A stretch of DNA of 64,000 bases from Clostridia bacterium (GTDB lineage Bacteria; Bacillota; Clostridia; Christensenellales; Borkfalkiaceae): positions 62,001 through 126,000 of the forward strand of contig JAFQAQ010000004.1 of the NCBI GenBank assembly GCA_017399945.1. Reading direction: 5' to 3'. This document shows, piece after piece, positions 11,291 through 19,876 of the stretch. Each line of letters starts with the position of its first letter. The first letter of the stretch is position 1. The position numbers and the translations under genes are program-made. Below the pieces are notes generated by a model, which worked only from the letters and a program-made list of their open reading frames with translations, had not been told where the DNA came from and made no database searches.

Positions 11291-11382
11291 AATTTTGCCA
11301 ATAATTATTCGTATAGCACAACCCTATCGGTTAATATGTTTTGTAAGACGTTGTTTCCTTTTGCGAATTATTTTGGTTTTGG

Positions 11383-11407
11383 CAGTGGTAGTTACCACTG
11401 TTTTTTT
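11383..11407 (+). terminator. Second plus-strand terminator-like hairpin
   Basis: CAGTGGTA/TACCACTG perfect stem followed by seven T on the plus strand; on the minus strand no U-run follows. It is either a backup terminator or the end of a short transcript in 11291-11382, a stretch where I see no open frame and no convincing promoter. Confidence 0.7.
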
Positions 11408-11429
11408 GGTAGTTGTTTGCTATAAAAAA

Positions 11430-12143
11430 TTAGTTAGAAGTTTTGTTGTTTGAATCGTTTTCGGTAACTAATCTTAATGCGTTACAACGTTCGCAAAGGA
11501 GTTGCGACATTTGTTCTTTTGAAAGGTTTTGTGCTTTTAGGTCGTTATAATAAATAGGCTCACTAAAAATATAGGTGTTATCGCTTTTTCTATAATAAGC
11601 AACGTATACGGGAACGTTAATTTCTTTCTTTTCGCACGCGCGTAGCAAAAGGGTAAACCCACCATGGAAGCCTTTTAGTTCTTCTAGATAACCTTCGGTG
11701 CTGTCTTCTGGGAAAATAACTACGTTATACCCTTGCTCTATGGCAGTGACGCTTTCTCTTATAGTGGTTAAAAGTTTGCTTCCTTTATGTATGGAAATAA
11801 GGTCGAAACCTTTATAAAAAAGATGAGTGAGTGGGCTTGCAATCAAACAAAATAGGCGTGCTAAATGCAAGTTCCAATGCTTTTTTTCGTGATAATAAAC
11901 TCTGGATTGGTATTTATACATATTTTTTAGACCGGAGTTCATTTCCACAGCGCCCCACATTCGCATTGCTTCCGGATGGTATATTTCAAGTGCCATTGGT
12001 GCGTCTGTACCTTCGTGATTGGAAAGTATTATCGCACCGTCTTTAACGGGTTCGCCAAGATAGATAAACTTTGGTTGTTTGTATTTAAGTCTCATTAAAC
12101 GTTTTAAGAATCTAAAATAGCCTTTGCGTTTTTGTTTTTGCAT
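11430..12143 (-). CDS. PlsC-like lysophospholipid acyltransferase family protein
   Basis: Probable membrane-associated acyltransferase of the PlsC superfamily, 237 residues. The block-I region reads LSNHEGTDAPMAL near residues 40-52 and the block-III region VIFPEDSTEGYLEEL near 147-161. The usual His-x4-Asp motif is His-x3-Asp here, as in a divergent branch of the family with a WGAVEMNSGLKNMYKY-like segment, so substrate is uncertain. A basic N-terminus (QKQKRKGYFRFLKRLMRLKYKQ) could bind the membrane surface. It follows rpmF but has its own extended -10 element at about 12181. Confidence 0.7.
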   Translation of the reverse strand: MQKQKRKGYFRFLKRLMRLKYKQPKFIYLGEPVKDGAIILSNHEGTDAPMALEIYHPEAMRMWGAVEMNSGLKNMYKYQSRVYYHEKKHWNLHLARLFCLIASPLTHLFYKGFDLISIHKGSKLLTTIRESVTAIEQGYNVVIFPEDSTEGYLEELKGFHGGFTLLLRACEKKEINVPVYVAYYRKSDNTYIFSEPIYYNDLKAQNLSKEQMSQLLCERCNALRLVTENDSNNKTSN

Positions 12144-12180
12144 TTTTCTTTTGTCCTTAGTTTTTTATTGCCTTGTTTAT

Positions 12181-12186
12181 ATTATA
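12181..12186 (-). promoter_or_regulatory. Extended -10 element before the acyltransferase gene
   Basis: Minus strand TGGTATAAT: TATAAT with an upstream TG at extended -10 spacing, but no good -35 box. It lies about 40 bases before the start codon, downstream of the rpmF terminator. Confidence 0.5.
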
Positions 12187-12232
12187 CCACCTATTTATTG
12201 AATTTTCATTAAAAATATTAAAATATTTTTCA

Positions 12233-12265
12233 AAAATAAAAACCGTTAGCGAGATGCAAACGGTT
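12233..12265 (-). terminator. Terminator after rpmF
   Basis: AACCGTT (12241-12247) pairs with AACGGTT (12259-12265). On the minus strand the stem is followed by TTTATTTTT. Confidence 0.8.
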
Positions 12266-12303
12266 TTAAAGCTTTGGGTTATAGGCAGAGATTGCCTAAA
12301 AAA

Positions 12304-12498
12304 TTAGTCCTGCTTTTCTTTTTTAGATACGTCTATAACTTGCTTGCCTGCATAGTAACCACACTTGGGGCAAACTTTGTGAGATGCTTTAAGCTCGTGG
12401 CACTGAGGGCATTCAGAAAGATTAGGAGCGCTGATTTTCCATTGAGCGAACCTAGTGTTAGTTCTTTGTTTAGACGTTTTACTTTTCTGTACTGCCAT
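12304..12498 (-). CDS. rpmF: 50S ribosomal protein L32
   Basis: 64-residue ribosomal protein starting MAVQKSKTSKQRTNTRFA, with a zinc ribbon of two CxxC pairs (CPQCHE and CPKCGYY) near residues 30-47, so this is the zinc-binding form. It follows yceD by six bases, the usual yceD-rpmF pair. A lysine-rich C-terminus is normal for the family. Confidence 0.96.
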   Translation of the reverse strand: MAVQKSKTSKQRTNTRFAQWKISAPNLSECPQCHELKASHKVCPKCGYYAGKQVIDVSKKEKQD

Positions 12499-12504
12499 TT
12501 TTCT

Positions 12505-12951
12505 CTACCTTCCTTTATTACATTTGCATTGTTCGTCGTTTAGGTTAACGCCACAATCAGGGCAAATCCCTTTGCAATCTTCACTGCACAGTAAGGTTAC
12601 CGGCATGTTAATGAAAATTGCGTCTTCGACGATTTTGGTTAAATCCACCTTGTCGTTAACGAGCGAATAACCATCTTCGTTATTTGCTTCAATTTGTTCG
12701 GCAAACTGCGCCGTTATAGTGCATTCGGTTTGTTTAAGGCATCTCGTGCACTCCCCGTATATGCAAAAGGTTATTTCGCCCTCTACGTACGCTGAGTGTA
12801 AACCCGTTAAGGTTATTTCTCCTTTAATATCGATTGGATAGCGTATTTGCACTGATGGAATATCCACCAACAAGCTTTCCGGTTGATACTGAAAGAAAAA
12901 ATCCTGATGGTCTTTTCCACTTCTTCTGATTTCCCTTAAATCTAAAAACAT
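12505..12951 (-). CDS. YceD/DUF177 family protein
   Basis: 148-residue DUF177 protein, a family linked to 23S rRNA accumulation and almost always encoded before rpmF, as here. The core CTRCLKQTE motif is near residues 88-96. The C-terminus has a further cysteine cluster, CSEDCKGICPDCGVNLNDEQ then CKC, typical of Bacillota members and probably zinc-binding. A perfect-spacing promoter lies just upstream. Confidence 0.88.
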   Translation of the reverse strand: MFLDLREIRRSGKDHQDFFFQYQPESLLVDIPSVQIRYPIDIKGEITLTGLHSAYVEGEITFCIYGECTRCLKQTECTITAQFAEQIEANNEDGYSLVNDKVDLTKIVEDAIFINMPVTLLCSEDCKGICPDCGVNLNDEQCKCNKGR

Positions 12952-12978
12952 ATCGCACCAAAATAATAAGCAACAACA

Positions 12979-13007
12979 AGTATATACTATTTGTCAACCG
13001 TTGTCAA
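12979..13007 (-). promoter_or_regulatory. Promoter of yceD-rpmF
   Basis: TTGACA (13002-13007), 17 bases, TATACT (12979-12984) on the minus strand. A second TTGACA lies within the spacer. Confidence 0.8.
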
Positions 13008-13047
13008 CGATTTTTTTAGGTTTTTTATAGTTTAACCCTTTTTAAAC

Positions 13048-14241
13048 TTAGTTTTTTTGGGTTAATTGTTTGGTTTCTCTTGCAATAGAAAGTTCTTCGT
13101 TAGTGGGAAGAACGATAATTTTAACCTTGGAATCTTCGGTATTGATATAGCCAACGCCACTGTCGTATGCTTCGTTCTTATCGTTATCGAACTTAGCGCC
13201 ACAGAATTCCATGTTTTCCATTACCAAACGACGGATTCTTGGAGAGTGTTCGCCGATACCACCGGTAAACACAACTGCGTCTACGCCACCTAATACTGCA
13301 ATATAGCTACCAACGTATTTTCTTACTCTATAAGCGAGCATTTCAAGCGCTAATAACGCTCTTTCGTTGCCTTGTTCTACGGCTGCTTCTAGGTCGCGAA
13401 GGTCGCTAGAAATTCCACTTACGCCTAAAACACCACATTTTTTGTTGAGATAGTTAACTACTTCTTCTGGTTTAAGGTTAAGTTTTTCTCTTAAATAATC
13501 AACTGCAGCAGGATCAATATCACCACTTCTAGTTCCCATAACCAAACCTTCTAACGGGGTAAAGCCCATTGAAGTGTCTTGACACTTGCCGTCTTTTACA
13601 GCCGAGATAGAAGAACCGTTACCTAAGTGGCAAATAACCATCTTTGCGTTTTCGCCAACGAGTTTTGCAGTTTCTTGGCTTACGAACTTATGAGAAGTGC
13701 CGTGGAAACCGTATTTTCTAATTTTATATTGGTCGTATACTTCGTATGGAATACCGTACATATAAGCTTTTGCAGGCATGGTGGAGTGGAAGGTGGTGTC
13801 AAACACGGCTACCATAGGTACGCCCGGCATAACTTCCCTACAACTCTTAATACAAGCGATGTTACCCGGCATGTGAAGTGGACCGAACACTGCGTTCTTT
13901 TCGCATATTCTAATAACTTCGTCGTCGATTACAACCGATTGTTTAAAGTCTTCCGCAGAGTGAAGTACTCTGTGACCAACTGCACCGATTTCCGAAATAT
14001 CGTTGAGCGCGCCGTTTTCTTTATCGAGCATTGCAGTTAAAACTAATTGCATTGCTTCTTTATGAGTGGGCATATCTTGGTTGATTACCGTTTGTCTGCC
14101 GTCAAAAGTTTTTTGAGTGAGAACGCCACCCGTAAAGGTTATTCTTTCGCATACGCCCTTTAATACAACGCTTTCGTCAGTCATGTCGATAAGTTGGTAT
14201 TTAAGGGAGGAACTACCTGCATTTACAACTAAAATTTTCAT
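13048..14241 (-). CDS. ackA: Acetate kinase
   Basis: Converts acetyl phosphate and ADP to acetate and ATP, the energy-yielding end of mixed fermentation. 397 residues, normal length. Signatures: MKILVVNAGSSSLKYQL at the N-terminus, MVAVFDTTFH near residue 145 and HLGNGSSISAVKDGK near 207, and the C-terminal VFTGGIGEHSPRIR. It lies 21 bases after pta, forming a pta-ackA operon. The site before the ATG is AAAGGA. Confidence 0.97.
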   Translation of the reverse strand: MKILVVNAGSSSLKYQLIDMTDESVVLKGVCERITFTGGVLTQKTFDGRQTVINQDMPTHKEAMQLVLTAMLDKENGALNDISEIGAVGHRVLHSAEDFKQSVVIDDEVIRICEKNAVFGPLHMPGNIACIKSCREVMPGVPMVAVFDTTFHSTMPAKAYMYGIPYEVYDQYKIRKYGFHGTSHKFVSQETAKLVGENAKMVICHLGNGSSISAVKDGKCQDTSMGFTPLEGLVMGTRSGDIDPAAVDYLREKLNLKPEEVVNYLNKKCGVLGVSGISSDLRDLEAAVEQGNERALLALEMLAYRVRKYVGSYIAVLGGVDAVVFTGGIGEHSPRIRRLVMENMEFCGAKFDNDKNEAYDSGVGYINTEDSKVKIIVLPTNEELSIARETKQLTQKN

Positions 14242-14262
14242 TTTTATATATCCTTTTAATTA

Positions 14263-15300
14263 TTATTGTGCTTGAAGCGCAGTAATTGCAACTACTGCTT
14301 TGATATCTTCTACCGAACAACCACGAGATAAGTCGTTGATTGGTTTTGCAAAACCTTGGCAAATTGGGCCGAGAGCCATATATCCACCAAAACGTTGAGC
14401 GATTTTGTAACCGATGTTACCTGCGTTAATGTTGGGGAAAATGAACACGTTTGCGTTGCCTGCTACCTTAGAGTCGGGCGCTTTTAATTTGCCAACTTCG
14501 GGTGCAACTGCCGCGTCGAATTGGAATTCACCGTCAACGATAAGGTCGGGCGCTTGTTCTTTTGCAAGCGCAGTTGCCTTTTGCATTTTAGGTACGGTTT
14601 GGAAGAACTTGTCGTCGTTACCAGAACCTTTCGTGGAGAAGGATAACATTGCAACTCTTGGCTGGATACCAGCAATCTTTCTTGCAGTTTCAGCAGAAGA
14701 AATTGCTATGTCTGCAATTTGTTGAGCGTCCGGTTCGATATTAATTGCGCAGTCGCCAAACACTGCAACGCCGTCTGGGTTATATTTATTTTCGCCTTCT
14801 GGCGCAACCATAACGAAACAGCTTGATACGGTGTTGATTCCGGGCGCAGTTTTAATTACTTGTAAGCCTGGACGCAAGGTGTTTGCAGTCGAGTGACAAG
14901 CGCCTGATACCAATCCGTCTACGTCGCCTGCTTTTAGCATTAATGCAGCGTACATAGTATAGTCTTTAAGGATAGAAGCAATCGCAGCGTCCACGTCAGC
15001 GTATTCGGGAGCGCCCGTCTTTTTGTTGATTTTGCCTTCCCTAGCCTTGAAAAGAATTGTTGCGTATTCAACCGTTTTTTCGTAGGTAACGGGGTTAATT
15101 ACGTCAACTCCCGTAAGGTCCACGTCCGGATTAGCTTTTGCAATTTGTTCTGGATCGCCCAATAGTGTTATTTTTGCAAGACCTTCTTTTGCGCATAAAG
15201 ATGCAGCTTTAACTACACGCGCGTCTTCTCCTTCGGGAAGAACTACGTTCTTTTTTAACGCACTTGCCGTCGTCAAAATGTTTTCTAAAACGTTTGCCAC
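14263..15300 (-). CDS. pta: Phosphate acetyltransferase
   Basis: Interconverts acetyl-CoA and acetyl phosphate. The 345-residue product is the short form, consisting of the catalytic PTA_PTB domain only. Recognisable segments are VVLPEGEDARVVKAA near the start, VDGLVSGACHSTANTLRP near 130 and the C-terminal GPICQGFAKPINDLSRGCS. The start is GTG at 15300, ten bases after AAGGAGAG. It is divergent from tmcAL; the shared intergenic region holds the 15344-15393 repeat element. Confidence 0.96.
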   Translation of the reverse strand: MANVLENILTTASALKKNVVLPEGEDARVVKAASLCAKEGLAKITLLGDPEQIAKANPDVDLTGVDVINPVTYEKTVEYATILFKAREGKINKKTGAPEYADVDAAIASILKDYTMYAALMLKAGDVDGLVSGACHSTANTLRPGLQVIKTAPGINTVSSCFVMVAPEGENKYNPDGVAVFGDCAINIEPDAQQIADIAISSAETARKIAGIQPRVAMLSFSTKGSGNDDKFFQTVPKMQKATALAKEQAPDLIVDGEFQFDAAVAPEVGKLKAPDSKVAGNANVFIFPNINAGNIGYKIAQRFGGYMALGPICQGFAKPINDLSRGCSVEDIKAVVAITALQAQ

Positions 15301-15343
15301 GATTTTTTACTCTCCTTGTATATTTTTTATTAAAATCTTTGTC

Positions 15344-15393
15344 TTTTTGCATCAAATGATGTAAAATATTCTAGACGAATATATTTTACAACA
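15344..15393. repeat. Copy A of a two-copy hairpin motif (pta-tmcAL intergenic)
   Basis: Begins TTTTTGCATCAAA, then an inverted repeat TGTAAAATAT/ATATTTTACA whose loop holds TAGACGAAT. The same 13-base start and the same loop word occur at 21161-21212 with a different stem that still pairs. It overlaps the likely pta promoter region. Confidence 0.55.
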
Positions 15394-15438
15394 TTTATTT
15401 GAAAAAGTAAATTATAATACGGGGAATTTATAACTTTT

Positions 15439-16608
15439 ATGAAAATTTGTGCAGTTATAGCCGAATACAATCCCTTGCACTTAGGGCATCTTATACACCT
15501 TGACTACGTTAAAAATACGCTTGAGGCTGACAAGATTATAGTGGTAATGAGCGGAAACTTTACACAACGTGGCGAAATAGCCGTTACCGATAAGTTTAAA
15601 CGCGCGCGCCAAGCAATTACGGCAGGCGCTGATATGGTAATTGAACTACCCACCGTTTTTGCAACTGCAAACGCAGAAACTTTTGCTAAGGGCGCAGTGG
15701 GTATTATCGACCGTTTGGGCGTCGTTGACCAACTTTGTTTTGGAGTTGAAAGTGGTAGTAAACAAGAATACCTAGACCTTGCCTACGCGTTAAACGACGA
15801 AAGTAAGGAGTTTAAACGCGCCCTAAAAGATTGTCTTAACGAAGGCAACTCCCTTGCAAAAGCAAAAGTGCAAGCAGTCAAACAACTAGGCAAACAAGTT
15901 AACGTGGATTTGGTTAGTTCTCCTAATAATTTACTTGGAATAGAATACACCAAGGCGTTAGTTAAACTTAATTCTAATATTCAAATAGAGCCAATGATAA
16001 GAAGTGGCAACCACAACGATAAATCGCTCAAAAAGGGTGTTACTAGCGCATCTAGTATTAGAGAAACACTAAAAACAGGCAAAATTAAAAAGGTTAAAGG
16101 CAACCTTCCACAATATTCTTATAAGGACCTTACCGGTTATCCCCGTGGATTGGATAAACTCGTTTTATCAGCGCTCATCACTTCGGACGCAAAAAAGATT
16201 GCCCTTTGTCCCGATTGTTCGGAAGGGTTAGAAAATCGCCTTAAAGCTTTATCAAAGGATAACAAAGACCTTGAACTTCTTGTTGAAAAGGCGACGAGCA
16301 AGCGTTATACGTCAAGCCGAATTCGTAGGATTTTGCTTGCGAATTTGTTTAATATTACAAGCGAGTTTACCACCGAATGCCTAAACTCTATTCCATACGC
16401 AAAAGTGCTTGCAGTTAGCCCTCAATCAAAGGACCTTTTGTCGCACGTTTGCACTAATGCGTCACTCCCCGTAATCACCCGTTCTAACGACCTTTTAGGT
16501 CTTAAAAAGACTGCTGAAAAATGTTATCGATTAGACCTTTTAGCAAACGATATTTACGAACTTGCAACCGACCAAAAAGTTATGGAAAATCATTTTATTG
16601 TTAAATAA
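15439..16608 (+). CDS. tmcAL: tRNA(Met) cytidine acetate ligase
   Basis: TmcAL makes N4-acetylcytidine at the wobble base of elongator tRNA-Met using acetate and ATP. The 389-residue product has the nucleotidyltransferase start AVIAEYNPLHLGHLIHL, with the HLGH motif, then MSGNFTQRGEIAVTDKFKRA and the later SASSIRETLKTG segment. It is divergent from pta-ackA, whose end product acetate is its substrate. The ribosome binding site is weak. Length and motifs are intact. Confidence 0.93.
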   Translation: MKICAVIAEYNPLHLGHLIHLDYVKNTLEADKIIVVMSGNFTQRGEIAVTDKFKRARQAITAGADMVIELPTVFATANAETFAKGAVGIIDRLGVVDQLCFGVESGSKQEYLDLAYALNDESKEFKRALKDCLNEGNSLAKAKVQAVKQLGKQVNVDLVSSPNNLLGIEYTKALVKLNSNIQIEPMIRSGNHNDKSLKKGVTSASSIRETLKTGKIKKVKGNLPQYSYKDLTGYPRGLDKLVLSALITSDAKKIALCPDCSEGLENRLKALSKDNKDLELLVEKATSKRYTSSRIRRILLANLFNITSEFTTECLNSIPYAKVLAVSPQSKDLLSHVCTNASLPVITRSNDLLGLKKTAEKCYRLDLLANDIYELATDQKVMENHFIVK

Positions 16609-16616
16609 AAGCAAAT

Positions 16617-16646
16617 CCCCCTAAATCTTTTTTAGGGGGAATATTT
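16617..16646 (+). terminator. Terminator of tmcAL
   Basis: CCCCCTAAA (16617-16625) pairs with TTTAGGGGG (16631-16639), followed by AATATTTTT, nine bases after the tmcAL stop. Confidence 0.85.
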
Positions 16647-16696
16647 TTATAAATATATTGATTTTATTTTGTCAAGATAACTATATAAAAAAGTTT

Positions 16697-17344
16697 TTAT
16701 TTTATATTTTCCTTAAATACTTTTACCCATTCTTCGGCAAGGAGATTAGCCCCACCAACGGCAGGGTGAACGCCGTCCCTTAAATAGTGTTCTACGCCGT
16801 GTTGTTTTGCGCCTTCGTCTAGTTTTTGTTGAAGGGGAACGAATGGCAAATTAAACTCCTTTGCAAGTTTTTCGGTTACCTTTGCGTAATCGTAAACTGC
16901 TTGGAATCTTTGCCATCTATCAGGCATTTCTTCGGTTGATTTGGTGGCAGTCCCTTCTAAAACGAAAGGTTCACACAAAATAATTTTTACGTTTGGAACT
17001 TGCTTTATAAAGTATTGTATCATCATGCGATAAATTTGCTCGAAACGGTCTATTTCAACACCGTTTTTGGAGTCGATTTCGTGCCAAACGTCATTTACGC
17101 CTATTAAAATGCTTATAACGTCTGGTTGAAGGTTGGTGCATTCGCTTTTCATTCTTGAATAAAGGTCAACTACCCTATTACCACTTATACCACGATTGAT
17201 TATGGTGTATTCGTTTGGTTTTTCAGACATTAATCTATCGGCGATAACCCTAACGTAGCCGTAGCCTAAGCCGTAAATAATGGTGTCGTGTGGTCTGCTT
17301 CTTTCCGCGTCGGTTATACTGTCGCCGTAAAATAGAATTTTCAT
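16697..17344 (-). CDS. SGNH/GDSL hydrolase family protein
   Basis: Cytosolic esterase or lipase-like enzyme of 215 residues. All four SGNH blocks are visible: GDSIT near residue 7 (catalytic Ser), NRGISGNR near 49 (Gly), LIGVNDVWHE near 81 (Asn) and DGVHPAVGGANLLAEEW near 190 (Asp and His). No signal peptide. The substrate cannot be read from sequence; carbohydrate-ester hydrolases are common in this subgroup. It stands alone downstream of the rplL terminator with its own promoter. Confidence 0.87.
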   Translation of the reverse strand: MKILFYGDSITDAERSRPHDTIIYGLGYGYVRVIADRLMSEKPNEYTIINRGISGNRVVDLYSRMKSECTNLQPDVISILIGVNDVWHEIDSKNGVEIDRFEQIYRMMIQYFIKQVPNVKIILCEPFVLEGTATKSTEEMPDRWQRFQAVYDYAKVTEKLAKEFNLPFVPLQQKLDEGAKQHGVEHYLRDGVHPAVGGANLLAEEWVKVFKENIK

Positions 17345-17380
17345 AACAAACTCCTTAAAATTTCTTGGTTTTATAAGTAA

Positions 17381-17409
17381 ATTATAGCATAACTAAAATA
17401 GGGAATCAA
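17381..17409 (-). promoter_or_regulatory. Promoter of the SGNH hydrolase gene
   Basis: TTGATT (17404-17409), 17 bases, TATAAT (17381-17386) on the minus strand. Confidence 0.75.
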
Positions 17410-17432
17410 CACTATAAATAAATTTTTAAAAT

Positions 17433-17461
17433 AAAAAACGCTACCTAATAGGTAGCGTTTT
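17433..17461 (-). terminator. Terminator of the rplJL operon
   Basis: AACGCTACC / GGTAGCGTT stem (17437-17459); on the minus strand it is followed by TTTTTTATTTT. It lies 20 bases after the rplL stop. Confidence 0.88.
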
Positions 17462-17480
17462 AGTTTTGTTATCCGAAAAA

Positions 17481-17855
17481 TTATTCAGCAACAGCGGTAG
17501 CGCCAGCTTCCTTGAACTTAGCGATGATAGCATCAGCATCTTCCTTGCTTACGCCTTCTTTAATGGTAGCGCCGTCAACTGCAAGAGCCTTGGATTCGAT
17601 GAGGCCTTGACCGGTAACGTCCTTAACAACTTTGATAACGCCAATCTTGTTAGCGCCAACTTCTTTAAGAACTACCTTGAATTCGGTCTTTTCTTCAGCT
17701 GCAGGAGCTGCTTCAGCAGCTGCGGGAGCAGCAGCAACTGCTACGGGAGCAGCAGCACTTACGCCAAATTCTTCTTCTAAAGCCTTAACGAGTTCGTTAA
17801 GTTCTAAAACCGTCATACTCTTTACTTCTTCTAACATTTTTTGAATGTCTGCCAT
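17481..17855 (-). CDS. rplL: 50S ribosomal protein L7/L12
   Basis: Stalk protein that recruits translational GTPases. 124 residues: N-terminal dimerization domain, an Ala/Pro-rich hinge (residues about 38-57) and the C-terminal factor-binding domain with [20 protein letters not shown] and [17 protein letters not shown]-like text. I start at ATG 17855 because GGAGG sits eight bases upstream; the longer frame would begin at a TTG inside that binding site. Confidence 0.97.
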   Translation of the reverse strand: MADIQKMLEEVKSMTVLELNELVKALEEEFGVSAAAPVAVAAAPAAAEAAPAAEEKTEFKVVLKEVGANKIGVIKVVKDVTGQGLIESKALAVDGATIKEGVSKEDADAIIAKFKEAGATAVAE

Positions 17856-17924
17856 TTTTTTATCCTCCAAAATCTTATCTTTAATTTAAATTTTTATTTT
17901 TTTGTTTTTTTTCAATAATATAGG

Positions 17925-18449
17925 TTATTGAGCCTTTTTTTCTGCCACTGCGTTAAGCGCAATAACAAGACTTCTGGGCATTGCGGAAAGCACGCCTGCG
18001 AACTTGGTGATAGGTGATTGTAAAGAACCAAGCATCTTTGCAATGAGTTGTTCCTTGGAAGGCATTGCTGCGAGTGCTTTAACTCCCTTTTCGTCTACCC
18101 TTTGTCCGTCAACGAAAGCGCATTTTGCTACTACTTTCGTATCGTATTTTTTAGCCGCTTCTATAATAACTTTTGCGGCACCCGTTTCGTCCGTTCCGAA
18201 CGCTACTGAGGTAGGACCGTTTAAGTCGTCGTCAAAATCGGTAATTCCTAATTCGTGAAACGCGTATCTTATAAGAGTGTTCTTATAAACTTTGTATTCG
18301 ATGTTGTTCTTTCTGAACTCTCTACGAAGTTCGGTATCCTCAGCAACGGTAAGACCGTTAAACTTAACGAATACAACCGATTTAGCATTTTGAATTTTTT
18401 CTTTGATGACGTTAGAAACCTCTATTCTTGCCTCTTTTCCTGCTGACAT
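17925..18449 (-). CDS. rplJ: 50S ribosomal protein L10
   Basis: Base of the L7/L12 stalk; 174 residues, normal. The N-terminal rRNA-binding part contains SVVFVKFNGLTVAEDTELRRE and YKVYKNTLIRYAF. The C-terminal helix that binds L12 dimers follows FAGVLSAMPRSLVIALNAVAE. A typical L10 leader with an attenuator precedes it and has its own promoter, so rplJL expression is set apart from rplKA. Confidence 0.96.
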   Translation of the reverse strand: MSAGKEARIEVSNVIKEKIQNAKSVVFVKFNGLTVAEDTELRREFRKNNIEYKVYKNTLIRYAFHELGITDFDDDLNGPTSVAFGTDETGAAKVIIEAAKKYDTKVVAKCAFVDGQRVDEKGVKALAAMPSKEQLIAKMLGSLQSPITKFAGVLSAMPRSLVIALNAVAEKKAQ

Positions 18450-18476
18450 CTGTCTTTTACCTCCTTAATTTGATAG

Positions 18477-18653
18477 AAAAAAGCCCTTGCCAGACCGAAC
18501 GGAACGACAAGGGCATATAGCCTTTACCTTACGCGCGCACGTGTATATTATATAATGTTTATATATTTCGCGTTTGCGCTGTGTTTCCGCCTCGGTTGGT
18601 CTGCAACTAGGTTGCAAGTTAACACCTACTGTCTTAGGCTATTTAATTTTTAC
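18477..18653 (-). promoter_or_regulatory. L10 leader (autoregulatory) with attenuator terminator
   Basis: The region between promoter and rplJ contains the L10-leader core on the minus strand (GCCTAAGACAGTAGGTG near 18645-18624, then a kinked stem). It ends in a strong hairpin GCCCTTG/CAAGGGC (18483-18514) followed by six T (18482-18477). L10 or the L10-L12 complex bound to the leader is known to promote attenuation in Bacillota. The identification rests on these features and position. Confidence 0.88.
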
Positions 18654-18659
18654 TTGTTG

Positions 18660-18688
18660 ATTGTACCACTATAAAAGTGATTTGTCAA
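18660..18688 (-). promoter_or_regulatory. Promoter of rplJ-rplL
   Basis: TTGACA (18683-18688), 17 bases, TACAAT (18660-18665). It abuts the rplA stop codon. Confidence 0.85.
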
Positions 18689-19375
18689 CTAAATTTTAGC
18701 GTTAATTTTTACGCCGGGGCCCATGGTGCTTGCAAGCGCAACACTCTTAACGTATTGACCTTTTGCAGCAGCGGGTTTTGCTTTGATAATTGCTTCCATA
18801 AGTGCTTCGTAGTTTTCTTTAAGCTTTTGGTTGCCGAAAGATTTTTTGCCGATTGCACAGTGGATGATTGCAGTTTTGTCTAATCTATATTCAACTTTAC
18901 CTGCTTTGGTTTCTTTAATTGCCTTAGCAACGTCCATAGTAACGGTACCAGACTTAGGGTTAGGCATTAAGCCCTTAGGTCCTAAGATTTTACCGATTCT
19001 ACCAACCAAACCCATCATATCAGGGGTGGTGATGATTACGTCGTAATCAAACCAGTTTTCAGTTTGAATCTTTTGTACCATTTCTTCTGCGCCTACGAAG
19101 TCTGCACCAGCAGCCTTTGCTTCGTCTGCCTTTTCACCCTTTGCTAAAACCAACACTTTTACGTCCTTACCGGTTCCGTTAGGAAGCACGATAACGCCTC
19201 TTACTTGTTGGTCTGCTTGTTTGGGATCAACGCCTAAACGAACGTGTAGTTCCACAGTTTCGTCGAACTTTGCTTTTGCGCTGTCTAATACCAAGGAAAT
19301 TGCTTCGTCTACTTCGTAAAGTTTAGCAGATTCGATGGCTTTTGCGCTATCAATATATTTTTTTCCGTGTTTCAT
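18689..19375 (-). CDS. rplA: 50S ribosomal protein L1
   Basis: L1 stalk protein that helps E-site tRNA release, and a translational repressor of the L11 operon in several bacteria. 228 residues. Signatures: [12 protein letters not shown] start, [20 protein letters not shown] near residues 125-144 and the C-terminal [20 protein letters not shown]. The binding site is GGAGG. A possible L1-binding hairpin precedes rplK. Confidence 0.97.
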   Translation of the reverse strand: MKHGKKYIDSAKAIESAKLYEVDEAISLVLDSAKAKFDETVELHVRLGVDPKQADQQVRGVIVLPNGTGKDVKVLVLAKGEKADEAKAAGADFVGAEEMVQKIQTENWFDYDVIITTPDMMGLVGRIGKILGPKGLMPNPKSGTVTMDVAKAIKETKAGKVEYRLDKTAIIHCAIGKKSFGNQKLKENYEALMEAIIKAKPAAAKGQYVKSVALASTMGPGVKINAKI

Positions 19376-19432
19376 TTCTTATTACCTCCGGTGGTGCGTT
19401 CGGGGTATCGTATCCCCTCCCACTCATATTCC

Positions 19433-19858
19433 TTAATCTACGACTTCAATACCCATACTTCTTGCAGTGCCTGCAATCATGCTCATTGCACTTTCCAAAG
19501 TATTTGCGTTAAGGTCAGGCATCTTTAATTTTGCAATTTCTTCTACCTGTGCCTTGGTTAACTTTGCAACCTTGTTCTTGTTAGGAGCAGCTGATGCAGT
19601 TTCGATACCGCATGCTTTCTTGATGAGAACGGGTGCTGGCGGGGTTTTTAAGATAAACGTGAATGAACGGTCTTGATAGATGGTCATTACTACAGGGATT
19701 ATCAAACCTGCCTGATCTTGAGTTTTAGCATTGAATTCTTTGGTAAATCCGGGAATATTGATTCCGTGAGGACCTAACGTCGAACCTACGGGCGGACCGG
19801 GAGTTGCCTTGCCTGCGGGCAATTGCAATTTAACGATTGCCGTAACTTTTTTTGCCAT
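19433..19858 (-). CDS. rplK: 50S ribosomal protein L11
   Basis: Part of the GTPase-associated centre of the 50S subunit; 141 residues. The N-terminal domain shows [20 protein letters not shown] (the proline-rich thiostrepton-site region) and the C-terminal rRNA-binding domain ends [13 protein letters not shown] start at ATG 19858 ([10 protein letters not shown]), six bases after GGAGGAA; the longer frame begins at a TTG in the binding site itself. Confidence 0.97.
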   Translation of the reverse strand: MAKKVTAIVKLQLPAGKATPGPPVGSTLGPHGINIPGFTKEFNAKTQDQAGLIIPVVMTIYQDRSFTFILKTPPAPVLIKKACGIETASAAPNKNKVAKLTKAQVEEIAKLKMPDLNANTLESAMSMIAGTARSMGIEVVD

Positions 19859-19876
19859 AATTGTTTCCTCCAATAC

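Noticed and set aside
11291-11382. Independent small RNA between two plus-strand terminators
   Set aside because: No promoter found; more simply a tandem terminator.
13017-13045. Terminator after ackA
   Set aside because: An inverted repeat GTTTAA/TTAAAC exists, but the U-run is on the plus strand, where no gene needs it.
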